A stretch of 64,000 nucleotides of DNA. It comes from Ruminococcus sp. GTDB taxonomy: Bacteria; Bacillota; Clostridia; Oscillospirales; Ruminococcaceae. The stretch spans positions 124,001 through 188,000 of the forward strand of contig JAFXVT010000011.1 of NCBI GenBank assembly GCA_017534835.1. The letters are read 5' to 3'. The notes beneath the pieces are model-generated. The model worked only from the letters and a program-made list of their open reading frames with translations. It had not been told where the DNA came from and made no database searches. This document shows, one piece after another, positions 51,419-60,381 of the stretch; within the stretch, counting starts at the first letter, position 1, and each line of letters starts with the position of its first letter. The position numbers were made by a program, and so were the translations under genes.

Positions 51419-52781
51419 CGTCCTCGTCCTTTCTGCCGAACAGACGGCTGAAGAAGCCCTTCTTTTTCTTCTTCTCAGGCTCTTCTGATGCCTGCTCCTC
51501 TTCATCGTCCTCGTCTTCATCGGAAGCCTCTGCCTCCTCGGCAGCCTTCTCCTCGGCGAGCGACTCCATAAAGCTCTCGTCTATATCGAAATCTGTTCTT
51601 GCCGTGAATTCGCCGTTCTCGTCGAAGTTGTCCACATCGAAGCTGTCAGCTTCATCATCGGACTCTTCCTCAGACTCTTCTTCATCTGACTCATCTTCGT
51701 CATCATCAGACTCGTCGTCCTCATCTTCTTCGTAGTCCTCATCCTCTTCGTCTTCGGACTCCTCTTCCTCTTCGTACTCGTTTTCCTCGTCAGCTCCGTA
51801 CTCAGCGGAAGTATCTGCTTCATCGAACTCTTCCTCAGTCTCATCAGCCTCGTCCTCGTCAGCTTCCTCAGCCGGCATATCGAACAGCGCATCTACGAAC
51901 ATACGGCTGTCGAACGGCTGAAGATCGTCTATCTTCTCTCCGACGCCGATGAGCTTCACAGGGATACCGAGCTCGTTCTTTATCGAGATAACGATACCGC
52001 CCTTTGCCGTACCGTCGAGCTTGGTGAGGACGATACCGGTTATCGGAGCAGTCTCGCTGAACAGCTTTGCCTGACTTACAGCGTTCTGACCTGTTGTCGC
52101 ATCGAGGACAAGAAGCACCTCGCGTGAGCTGTCCTCAGCCTTATTGTCAATGATACGGTTTATCTTTTTGAGTTCCTCCATAAGATTCTTCTTGTTGTGG
52201 AGACGTCCTGCCGTGTCGATTATCACAACATCGCAGCCACGGGCTTTTGCTGCGTCGAGCGCGTCGAATACCACCGCACCGGGGTCGCTGCCCTCTGCGT
52301 GCTTTACTATCTCGACTCCTGCGCGGTCAGTCCAGACCTGAAGCTGGTCGATAGCGGCTGCTCTGAACGTATCGGCAGCTGCTACGAGCACCTTCTTGCC
52401 CTCGTTCTTGAACTGGTGGCACATCTTGCCGATAGTGGTCGTCTTGCCTGCGCCGTTTACGCCGATGACCATTATAACAGCCGGCGACTTTGTGAGGTCG
52501 AGACCGGTATCGTCGCCCATTATCTCAGAGATGACCTCGTGTATCAGTTCCATTATCTGCTGCGGGTCAGTGATACCGCGCTCCTTTACCTTTTTGCGGA
52601 CACGCTCGCATATCTCCACAGACGTATCAACGCCTATATCGCTCATTATCATCTGCTCCTCGAGCTGCTCGAAGAGCTCCTCATCTATCTTCGTGAAGGA
52701 GTTGAACACCTTCTGAAGACCGCCGATGAAGCTGTCCTTGGTCTTTCTGAGTCCCTGTGCTATCTTAGAAAATATTCCCAT
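51408..52781 (-). CDS. ftsY: signal recognition particle receptor FtsY, acidic domain at the C-terminus
   Basis: A 457-residue SRP receptor GTPase. The N domain begins at residue 1 (MGIFSKIAQGLRKTKDS) and the G domain follows: GVNGAGKTTTIGK (G1), DTFRAAA, DTAGR, TKLDGTAKGG, ending at GEKIDDLQPFDSRMFVDALF near 301. Then comes a 156-residue Asp/Glu-rich region and a basic amphipathic end KKKKKGFFSRLFGRK. In most bacteria the acidic A domain and membrane-targeting helix precede the N domain; here they follow the G domain. No frameshift is needed to read it. Confidence 0.94.
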   Translation of the reverse strand: MGIFSKIAQGLRKTKDSFIGGLQKVFNSFTKIDEELFEQLEEQMIMSDIGVDTSVEICERVRKKVKERGITDPQQIMELIHEVISEIMGDDTGLDLTKSPAVIMVIGVNGAGKTTTIGKMCHQFKNEGKKVLVAAADTFRAAAIDQLQVWTDRAGVEIVKHAEGSDPGAVVFDALDAAKARGCDVVIIDTAGRLHNKKNLMEELKKINRIIDNKAEDSSREVLLVLDATTGQNAVSQAKLFSETAPITGIVLTKLDGTAKGGIVISIKNELGIPVKLIGVGEKIDDLQPFDSRMFVDALFDMPAEEADEDEADETEEEFDEADTSAEYGADEENEYEEEEESEDEEDEDYEEDEDDESDDDEDESDEEESEEESDDEADSFDVDNFDENGEFTARTDFDIDESFMESLAEEKAAEEAEASDEDEDDEEEQASEEPEKKKKKGFFSRLFGRKDEDDED

Positions 52782-52817
52782 ATTATCCTCTTTTCATTCA
52801 GCAGGCTGAACCTGCGT

Positions 52818-55800
52818 TCACTGTATATCTGCTACGTCCTCCTGGAAGTCCACCTGCTCCATTTTCAGGAGCTTGGAGATACCGTCCTCCTGCATCGTCA
52901 CACCGTAGAGTACATTTGCCTCCTCCATCGCGCTGCGGCGGTGGGTAACGAGCACGAACTGTGTAGTATCGGTGAATTTTTTAAGGTACTGCGCGTACTT
53001 TCTTACGTTCACCTCATCAAGCGCCGCGTCTATCTCATCGAGGATACAGAACGGCGCAGGTCTGAGCCTGAGTATCGCAAAATATATCGCGATAGCCACG
53101 AATGACTGCTCGCCGCCGGAGAGTGAGATGAGGTTCTTGATCACCTTTCCGGGAGGCGCGACGCTTATCTCGATACCCGATTCGAGCACGTTTTCGGGGT
53201 CTGAGAGTATCAGCTCTGCCTTGCCGCCGCCGAACAGCTCGACGAATATCTCCTTGAAGTTGCTGTTTATCACGCGGAAGCTCTCAGAGAATATCCTGCA
53301 CATCTCCTCTGTGAGGTCGGCGATTATCTTTTCGAGCTCATTCTTGGACTTCTGAACATCCGCGAGCTGCGCCGACAGGAATTCGTATCTCTCCGATACT
53401 TCCTTGTACTCCTCGATAGCGGCAACATTGACGCTTCCGAGAGCACGTATCTTATTCTTTATCGAGGTCAGCTCCGCCTGTGCAGCGATGATGTCATCGA
53501 GCTTTTCCGCAAGCTCGACAGCCTCGCTGTGGTTCAGCTGATAGACATCGTGGAGCTGAACGATGATGTAATCGTAATCGCGGTTCGTGGATTCGAGGCG
53601 CTCCTCAAGTCGTGTCACCTCGCCGGACAGCTTCTCCTTCGCCTCATTCAGCTGCTTCATACCGGAGCGTATCTCATTTACGAGCTTGTTCTGCTCCGTA
53701 TGCATATTCTGGTATCTTGCGATCTCTGCAAGGTAGGTATCAGAGTTGGACTTCATATTCTCGAGCTCTGTGCGCAGACGCTCTATGTCGCTCTGCTTCA
53801 TTGATATGAGCTGCTTCTGGCGCTCTATCTCCTCAACGAAGTGAGCGCTGCCCCTCTCCAGCTCCTCCGCCTGCTCACCGACGCGCTTTATCTCGTCCTG
53901 CTGAGCCTGTATATCCTTGTCGATCTCGATACCGTGCATTTTCAGCTCAGAGAGCTTCTCTGACAGATCAGCACGCTCCATACGGAGCTTTTCGCGGCTG
54001 TCCTGTCCCTCCGCGAGCTTTTCCTCGGCTTCCTTTATGAGCTTTTCGATCTCTGAGAGAGACCTCTCGGAATCAGCGATAGTCTGGTTCGCGGAAGCTA
54101 TCTTCTGCTCTGATTCGGTCAGCTGTCTGCCCGAATCCTGACTCTGTGATGTGAGGTGCTCCTTCAGTGAGTTCAGGCTTGAAAGCTCTGCCCTCAGACG
54201 TACTTCATCTGCCTCAGCCTCGGAAATATCTGACTTTGCCGCATTTGTATCGAATCTCAGCTTCTCAGATTCGGTACGCAGCTTTTCCGCCCTGGCACTC
54301 AGCTCGCCGCGCTGTGCTTCGAGCTTTTCTATCTCGGCATCAAGCTTTTCTATCTCATTCTTTCTCGTGATGACACCGCCGGACTTCATCGCAGAGCCTC
54401 CTGTGAACGAGCCTCCTGCGTTGATGACCTGACCGTCGAGCGTTACGATACGGAACTTATAGCCGTATTTTTTGGCGATACGTGTTGCGGAATCGATGTC
54501 CTCTGCGATAACGATACGCCCGAGCAGTGATGCGATGATACCCGAAAAGCGCTCGTCATATGTGACAGCCCTGCTTGCGAGAGAAACGAAACCGTCGCAG
54601 CTCTCTATCCCCTGCTCGCGAAGCTCATTTCCCTTCACCGAGGTTATCGGCAGGAAAGTCGCTCTGCCGCCATGCTGCTCCTTGAGGAAACGGATACAGC
54701 GCTTGGCGATGTCCTCATTCTCAACGATGATGTTCTGCATCGCTCCGCCGAGAGCTGTCTCAACAGCGACTGCGTACTCCTGTTCAACGCCGATATTCTG
54801 CGCGACCGTTCCGAGCACTCCGCCGATGCGTCCCTGCTTTGATGCCTTCAGCACCTGCTTTACGCTTCCGGCGAAGCCCTCCATACTGTTTTCGAGGTCG
54901 CTGAGTATCTTTCTGCGCTGCTGTTTATCTTTCAGCTCATAGAGGACCTTCTCGAACTCCTCCTTTGCGCGTTCAAAGCCGTCCCTGCGTGAACCATACA
55001 GCCTTTCAAGTCCTGACAAGCGGTTGGTGAGCTCAGCCTTCCGCTCCTCATTTTTAGCGGTCAGCTCTGCATTCTCGGCAATTTTCCTGTCGTATTCGGC
55101 AAGAGCCTTTTCGTTGTCGCCGGACTTCTCACGCAGCCCGGCAAGACGAGCTTCCTCGTCCGCTATGGTCTGTCTTGCAGCGTCCGCAGCGAATTTGAAC
55201 TCGCTCTGCCTGATATACAGGCTGCTTATCTCGCTGCCTGCCTTGTCGACGTTTTCGCCGAGCCGGTCATTCTTTGCCTCTGCCTGCTCAAATTTTGCAG
55301 TCACATCGGCAATATCCTTTTCGAGCTTTTTGCGTTCATCGTTCAGCTCTGCTATCTTTTTTCCGGCAGCCTCACGCTTCTCTTCGAGCTCAGCCTTCGT
55401 CCTTCCGGACTCCTCCATGCCCTGCTTAGCAGCTTCGATAGCCTGCTCGCAGTATCTTATATCGTTCTCGAAAACGGCTATATCAGCCTTTTTCTGCGAG
55501 GAGCTCTGCTCCTCCTCGAGCATTTTCCTTCTCAGCTCGTCGGACTTCACCGTGGATTCCTGCATCTTCCGGTAGCCTTCCTGAAGCCGCTCCTCCTCGC
55601 GCTGGATGTCGTTTTCGAGGTTTTCGTACTCGCTCTTGCTGACGAGCATCTTCTCATCGAGCTTGTTTATCTTATCCTTCAGCTCATCGAGGCGCGCTAT
55701 CCATACCGATATTTCAAGGCGTTTTCTCTCCTCGGCAAGCTTTATGAACTTCTCCGCCTTCTGCGACTGTATACGCAGCGGCTCAACTCTGCTCTCAAGC

Positions 55801-56390
55801 TCGGAGAGAATGTCCGTGAGCCTGAGCATATTCTCATGCGCAGCAGTGAGCTTGCGCTCCGCTTCGAGCTTCTTATAGCGGAATTTCGATATTCCTGCCG
55901 CTTCCTCAAAGATGTCGCGGCGCTCGCTGCTCTTTGCACCGACTATCTCTGCGATACGTCCCTGTCCGATTATGGAATAGCCGTCCCGTCCGAGACCCGT
56001 ATCCATAAAGAGCTCGTTTATGTCCTTCAGTCGGCACGGTCTGCCGTTTATCTGGTATTCACTCTCACCGCTCCTGTATAGCTTACGTGTGACCGCTACC
56101 TCGTCGTCCATATCCGCAAGCGTTTTGTCGGAATTGTCGATATTCAGCGTAACTGCGGCAAATCCCATAGGCTTGCGTGCAACAGTACCGGAAAAAATAA
56201 CGTCCTCCATCTTGTTTCCGCGGAGGGTCTTGGTAGACTGCTCTCCAAGCACCCAGCGGACGGAATCACCGATATTACTTTTTCCGCTGCCGTTCGGACC
56301 TACGACTGCGGTAAGTCCCTTGTCGAATGTAAGGCTTATCTTGTCCGGGAAAGACTTGAAGCCCTGTATTTCCAGCGATTTGAGATACAC
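52818..56390 (-). CDS. smc: chromosome partition protein SMC
   Basis: A 1,190-residue condensin ATPase. Walker A VGPNGSGKSNIGDSVRWVLG near 31; two long coiled coils (about 170-500 and 680-1010) around the hinge (about 510-650, GGVLGTVAQNI, RATFLPI, GGSFTGGS); signature LSGGEQSFVAIAIYF and Walker B FCILDEIDAALDE near the C-terminus. Normal length. It lies between a radical SAM gene and ftsY. Confidence 0.97.
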   Translation of the reverse strand: MYLKSLEIQGFKSFPDKISLTFDKGLTAVVGPNGSGKSNIGDSVRWVLGEQSTKTLRGNKMEDVIFSGTVARKPMGFAAVTLNIDNSDKTLADMDDEVAVTRKLYRSGESEYQINGRPCRLKDINELFMDTGLGRDGYSIIGQGRIAEIVGAKSSERRDIFEEAAGISKFRYKKLEAERKLTAAHENMLRLTDILSELESRVEPLRIQSQKAEKFIKLAEERKRLEISVWIARLDELKDKINKLDEKMLVSKSEYENLENDIQREEERLQEGYRKMQESTVKSDELRRKMLEEEQSSSQKKADIAVFENDIRYCEQAIEAAKQGMEESGRTKAELEEKREAAGKKIAELNDERKKLEKDIADVTAKFEQAEAKNDRLGENVDKAGSEISSLYIRQSEFKFAADAARQTIADEEARLAGLREKSGDNEKALAEYDRKIAENAELTAKNEERKAELTNRLSGLERLYGSRRDGFERAKEEFEKVLYELKDKQQRRKILSDLENSMEGFAGSVKQVLKASKQGRIGGVLGTVAQNIGVEQEYAVAVETALGGAMQNIIVENEDIAKRCIRFLKEQHGGRATFLPITSVKGNELREQGIESCDGFVSLASRAVTYDERFSGIIASLLGRIVIAEDIDSATRIAKKYGYKFRIVTLDGQVINAGGSFTGGSAMKSGGVITRKNEIEKLDAEIEKLEAQRGELSARAEKLRTESEKLRFDTNAAKSDISEAEADEVRLRAELSSLNSLKEHLTSQSQDSGRQLTESEQKIASANQTIADSERSLSEIEKLIKEAEEKLAEGQDSREKLRMERADLSEKLSELKMHGIEIDKDIQAQQDEIKRVGEQAEELERGSAHFVEEIERQKQLISMKQSDIERLRTELENMKSNSDTYLAEIARYQNMHTEQNKLVNEIRSGMKQLNEAKEKLSGEVTRLEERLESTNRDYDYIIVQLHDVYQLNHSEAVELAEKLDDIIAAQAELTSIKNKIRALGSVNVAAIEEYKEVSERYEFLSAQLADVQKSKNELEKIIADLTEEMCRIFSESFRVINSNFKEIFVELFGGGKAELILSDPENVLESGIEISVAPPGKVIKNLISLSGGEQSFVAIAIYFAILRLRPAPFCILDEIDAALDEVNVRKYAQYLKKFTDTTQFVLVTHRRSAMEEANVLYGVTMQEDGISKLLKMEQVDFQEDVADIQ

Positions 56391-56394
56391 TCGC

Positions 56395-57390
56395 TCACCT
56401 CCTCAGCTCACACTGATATTTCGGGATACTCTCGTCCCCGATGATATTTACCCTAATGCCCTGTCGGGCGAAGAACTCTGTATTTGACTTTTTCTGTCCG
56501 ACAGCCTTGCTGATGCAAGACGGAGCCACCGCAAAGGTAAACTCTTCACCTCCGCCGGACTGCTCTATCTGAAAGCGCATATTATAGCGGTATATCATCC
56601 CCTCACAGAGCTCACGGAATGCCGGGTGATAAAAGCCGCCGACCATATCATTCTCCACGAATTCGCTCGCATGAAGACCGCATTTTATAACGCGGATACC
56701 GCTGCCCTCGAACATCACAAGCCCCGATGCCGCCATATCAACTACCTCATCGAAGCTGAACGGCACATATTCGCCGTTTTCAAGCAGCTCGGCAAGGCGT
56801 GTACCGCGGAGTATGACCGTCGGGTATATGCGCACTGTATCGGGATGCAGCTCAGCTATCCTGTGCATCGTGAAGACCTCGTCCTCACGTGTGCTGCCGT
56901 AGAGACCTATCATCATCTGCAGCCCGAGCTCGAATCCCCACTGCTTTATCATAGCAGCAGCCTTTTCAACGTCAGCGCAGGTGTGACCGCGCTCGTTCAT
57001 CTCAAGGACTCTGTCGCTCATAGACTGCGCACCGAGCTCGATAGCGGTAACACCGCTCCTCGCAAGTATGCCGAGCACATCAAAGTCGATACAGTCCGGA
57101 CGTGTCGAACAGCGTATCCCCTTGAATTTTCCTGCTCCGACGAAATCCTTTGCCGCATCGAGCAGCTCATTCATATAATCGCGCGGTATAGCCGTAAAGC
57201 TGCCGCCGAAGAATGCGATCTCGGTGTCCTCCGGAGACTTCACCTCTGTCAGTGCCCTCTCACATATCGCTCTCACGTCGTCGCCGTCGGGTAGATGCTG
57301 AGCGCCGCTGATGGTGCGCTGGTCGCAGAAGCTGCACCGGTGAGGACAGCCTACGTGCGGAATGAATATCGAGATGTTACTGTGCTTCAT
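56395..57390 (-). CDS. Elp3-like radical SAM protein without acetyltransferase domain
   Basis: A 331-residue radical SAM enzyme with the cluster motif HVGCPHRCSFCDQ near residue 14, FFGGSFTAI, CSTRPDCID and VTAIELGAQSMSDRVLE, the Elp3-type SAM barrel. The GNAT domain of true Elp3 is absent. Substrate unknown; genes of this type commonly sit between rnc and smc in Clostridia. Its first codons overlap the end of rnc by 14 bases. Confidence 0.88.
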   Translation of the reverse strand: MKHSNISIFIPHVGCPHRCSFCDQRTISGAQHLPDGDDVRAICERALTEVKSPEDTEIAFFGGSFTAIPRDYMNELLDAAKDFVGAGKFKGIRCSTRPDCIDFDVLGILARSGVTAIELGAQSMSDRVLEMNERGHTCADVEKAAAMIKQWGFELGLQMMIGLYGSTREDEVFTMHRIAELHPDTVRIYPTVILRGTRLAELLENGEYVPFSFDEVVDMAASGLVMFEGSGIRVIKCGLHASEFVENDMVGGFYHPAFRELCEGMIYRYNMRFQIEQSGGGEEFTFAVAPSCISKAVGQKKSNTEFFARQGIRVNIIGDESIPKYQCELRR

Positions 57391-58069
57391 AACCCATCAG
57401 CTCGAGCGCTTCCTTTGCGGCAAGCTGCTCAGCCTCCTTTTTGCTCCTGCCCTTGCCCTTGCCGATGACCTGAGAATTCAGCATCACCTCAACAACGAAG
57501 CGCTTGTTGTGGTCAGGTCCCTCCTCACCGATGAGAACGTACTCGACCTTCTCCTCGGGATTCTTCTGAACGACCTCCTGAAGCACTGTCTTGAAGTCGC
57601 TGAACGCCTTCTTTGCATCGTGTTCGAGGTCCTCGGGGATGAAGCGGAGGATGTGCTTCCTTGCAGCCTCCATACCGCCGTCGAGGTAAATCGCCGCAAT
57701 GACAGCTTCAAAGGCGTCCGCAAGTATCGAAGGGCGCTCGCGTCCGCCGGTATTTTCCTCGCCCTTTCCGAGCAGGAGATAATCTCCGAGGTCTATCTGC
57801 TTTGCGAAAATATGCAGGCTCTTCTCACATACGAGAGAGGCTCTCAGCTTTGTAAGGTCGCCCTCGGCAACGCTTGTGAGGTGCTTGTAGAGGTAGTCCG
57901 AAACGACTATCGACAGCACACTGTCGCCGAGAAATTCGAGCCTTTCATTGCTTCCGTTCGGGTGCTTCTTCTCATTCGCATAAGACGAGTGCGAGAGCGC
58001 CTGATGTATAAGCTGTTTGTCATTGAATGTATATCCGATGATCTGTTCAAATCTTCCAATATCACACAT
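57377..58069 (-). CDS. rnc: ribonuclease III
   Basis: A 230-residue dsRNA endonuclease for rRNA and mRNA processing. The RNase III signature NERLEFLGDSVLSIVVSDYL lies near residue 40 and the second metal site ADAFEAVIAAIYLD near 118; the C-terminal dsRBD (about 155-227) includes GKGKGRSKKEAEQLAAKEAL. The start MCDIGRFEQI overlaps the plsX stop. acpP, often between plsX and rnc, is absent. Confidence 0.96.
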   Translation of the reverse strand: MCDIGRFEQIIGYTFNDKQLIHQALSHSSYANEKKHPNGSNERLEFLGDSVLSIVVSDYLYKHLTSVAEGDLTKLRASLVCEKSLHIFAKQIDLGDYLLLGKGEENTGGRERPSILADAFEAVIAAIYLDGGMEAARKHILRFIPEDLEHDAKKAFSDFKTVLQEVVQKNPEEKVEYVLIGEEGPDHNKRFVVEVMLNSQVIGKGKGRSKKEAEQLAAKEALELMGYEAQ

Positions 58070-59078
58070 TGTCCTGCTCCTTGTCTGTCTGCGCCATACC
58101 GCTGACATATTCCTCAATGGCAGCCGTTATGCGCTCGTCAACACACTTCTGTGCCTGCTTTACAGCATTAAAAAAGGCATATGAATCCGAACTGCCGTGT
58201 GCCTTTATTACCGGCTTTCTGACTCCGAGAAGCACCGAGCCGCCTGTCTCTCTGTAGTCCATCTGCTTCCTGAACGACTTTATCCTGCCGAGCGAGAACA
58301 GCGCTCCGAGCTTTCCGGTACCGGAAAACAGCCACTTCACCTTCTCGCCGAAAAGCGATGCTACTCCCTCATACAGCTTCAGCACGATATTACCGGTGAA
58401 GCCGTCGGTAACGACTACATGACAGTCGCCGCCGGGCACATCTCTCGCCTCGATATTTCCGTAGAAATCGAGCTCCGACTCCTTCAGCAGCTTATAAGCC
58501 TCTATCTCGAGCTCTCTGCCCTTCGTATCCTCGGCGCCGACATTGAGAAGTCCAACCTTCGGCGACCTGACACCCATTACCTTTTCCATATATGCACTGC
58601 CCATAACTGCGAATTGCAGCAGCATTTCCGGGCGGCATTCCACATTCGCACCTGCATCGAGCAGCACGAAGCAGCCCTTTCCGGTCGGCAGCACAGGTGC
58701 CGGAGCTACGCGCTTGATCCCTTTGATACGCTTGACGATGAAGGTCGCTCCCATAACGAGAGCACCGGTGCTCCCGGCAGAGACGAATGCATCTCCCCTG
58801 CCCTCGGCAAGCAGCCTCAGACCGACTGCCATTGACGAATCCTTACCGGACTTGATTATCTCCTTCGGCTCGTCATGTATATCAAAAACATCATCAGTAT
58901 GCTCTATTTCCATTCCTGCGAGGTCGATCCTGTTCGCAGCGGCACACTCCTTTATCTTGCTGCTGCTGCCGGTCAGGACGATATGCGTCCCGAGCTCTTT
59001 AACGGCTCTCTCGCAGCCCTTCAGCACTTCAAGGGGCGCTCTGTCGCCCCCGAAAGCATCAACTATTACAGTTGCCAA
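58062..59078 (-). CDS. plsX: phosphate acyltransferase PlsX
   Basis: A 338-residue enzyme making acyl-phosphate from acyl-ACP for phospholipid synthesis. Motifs: VIVDAFGGDRAPLEVLKG, SAGSTGALVMGATFIV, LLDAGANVECRPEMLLQFA, GLLNVGAEDTKG and VTDGFTGNIVLKLYEG. The start is a TTG; 59078 gives MATVIVDAFGGD, matching the family, with GGGAG 10 bases upstream, but a TTG three codons earlier (59087) is possible. Overlaps the end of trmFO. Confidence 0.95.
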   Translation of the reverse strand: MATVIVDAFGGDRAPLEVLKGCERAVKELGTHIVLTGSSSKIKECAAANRIDLAGMEIEHTDDVFDIHDEPKEIIKSGKDSSMAVGLRLLAEGRGDAFVSAGSTGALVMGATFIVKRIKGIKRVAPAPVLPTGKGCFVLLDAGANVECRPEMLLQFAVMGSAYMEKVMGVRSPKVGLLNVGAEDTKGRELEIEAYKLLKESELDFYGNIEARDVPGGDCHVVVTDGFTGNIVLKLYEGVASLFGEKVKWLFSGTGKLGALFSLGRIKSFRKQMDYRETGGSVLLGVRKPVIKAHGSSDSYAFFNAVKQAQKCVDERITAAIEEYVSGMAQTDKEQDNV

Positions 59079-60381
59079 TCCTATCAAGCTCCCTTTGCAG
59101 CGATTCTACGGCGCGTTTTGCGTATACGCCGTACCTTTCTTTCTTGTCTCTTATTCTTACACCAATATCGGGAAGTATACCCATATTTGCACCCATCGGC
59201 TGGAATTTCCCGTCGTTGAACGGGTCGCTTATATATGCGCTGAGTGCGCCGGTCATCGTATCAGCAGGCAGCTTCAGCGGCTCAAGTCCGAGCAGCCTTC
59301 TTGCAGCGGCGGTACCTGCGATGATACCGCTTGCCGCCGACTCCATATATCCCTCGACACCTGTCATCTGTCCTGCGAAGTAAATATCCGGGTGCTCCCT
59401 CATCGAGAGATCCGCGTTCAGCAGAACGGGACTATTGATGAACGTGTTCCTGTGCATAACTCCGAAGCGCATAAACTCGGCGTTTTCAAGTCCGGGTATC
59501 ATCGAAAAGACGCGCTTCTGCTCGCCGAATTTCAGATTTGTCTGGAATCCGACGAGATTGAACAGTGTAGCTTCGCGGTTCTCACGCCTGAGCTGAACAA
59601 CAGCATACGGACGTCTTCCGGTGCGGACGTCGGTGATACCGACGGGCTTCATCGGACCGAAACGCATCGTATCCTCGCCGCGCGAAGCAAGCTCCTCGAT
59701 AGGCATACAGCCCTCGTAAACGCTGAACGGGTGAGTCTCGAAGTCCTTCAGCTGCACCTTCTCCGCAGAGATGAGAGCCTTATAGAATGCGAGATACTCT
59801 TCCTTGTTCATCGGACAGTTTATATAGTCAGCGTCACCGCGGTCGTAGCGCGACGCAAAGAATACCTTTTCAAGGTCGAGGCTCTCATAGGTCACGATAG
59901 GTGCAGCAGCGTCATAGAAGCTCAGCCCCTCGCCGCACAGACGGCTTATCTCATCGGCGAGAGCACCGGACGTGAGCGGTCCTGTAGCGATTATCGTAAC
60001 GCCGTCCGGTACAGATGTGACCTCCTGCGCGATGACCTCGATGAGCGGCTCGTTCTTTATCTTTTCCGTGACACTGTCGGAGAATCTCTCACGGTCTACC
60101 GCGAGCGCTCCGCCTGCCTCGACTGCGTTTTCCTTTGCACAAGGAACTGTCAGCGAGCCGAGCATTTCCATCTCGGTCTTGAGCAGTCCTGCCGCAGATT
60201 CGAGACGTGCCGCCTTCAGCGAATTCGAGCACACGAGCTCGGCGAATCCGCTGTATTTATGTGCCGGAGTGAACTTCTGAGGCTTCATCTCGTAAAGCTT
60301 CACCTTTATCCCGTACCGGGCAAGGCTCCATGCAGCCTCACAGCCTGCAAGTCCGGCTCCTATAACATTGACTTCCGTCAT
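59059..60381 (-). CDS. trmFO: methylenetetrahydrofolate-tRNA-(uracil-5-)-methyltransferase
   Basis: A 440-residue FAD- and folate-dependent enzyme that makes m5U54 in the T-loop. The FAD-binding start NVIGAGLAGCEAAWSLA, CSNSLKA, RYDRGDADYINCPMNKEEY and TGVEGYMESAASGIIAG are characteristic. The start ATG overlaps the topA stop (ATGA). It is followed by plsX with overlap. Confidence 0.96.
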   Translation of the reverse strand: MTEVNVIGAGLAGCEAAWSLARYGIKVKLYEMKPQKFTPAHKYSGFAELVCSNSLKAARLESAAGLLKTEMEMLGSLTVPCAKENAVEAGGALAVDRERFSDSVTEKIKNEPLIEVIAQEVTSVPDGVTIIATGPLTSGALADEISRLCGEGLSFYDAAAPIVTYESLDLEKVFFASRYDRGDADYINCPMNKEEYLAFYKALISAEKVQLKDFETHPFSVYEGCMPIEELASRGEDTMRFGPMKPVGITDVRTGRRPYAVVQLRRENREATLFNLVGFQTNLKFGEQKRVFSMIPGLENAEFMRFGVMHRNTFINSPVLLNADLSMREHPDIYFAGQMTGVEGYMESAASGIIAGTAAARRLLGLEPLKLPADTMTGALSAYISDPFNDGKFQPMGANMGILPDIGVRIRDKKERYGVYAKRAVESLQRELDRIGNCNS

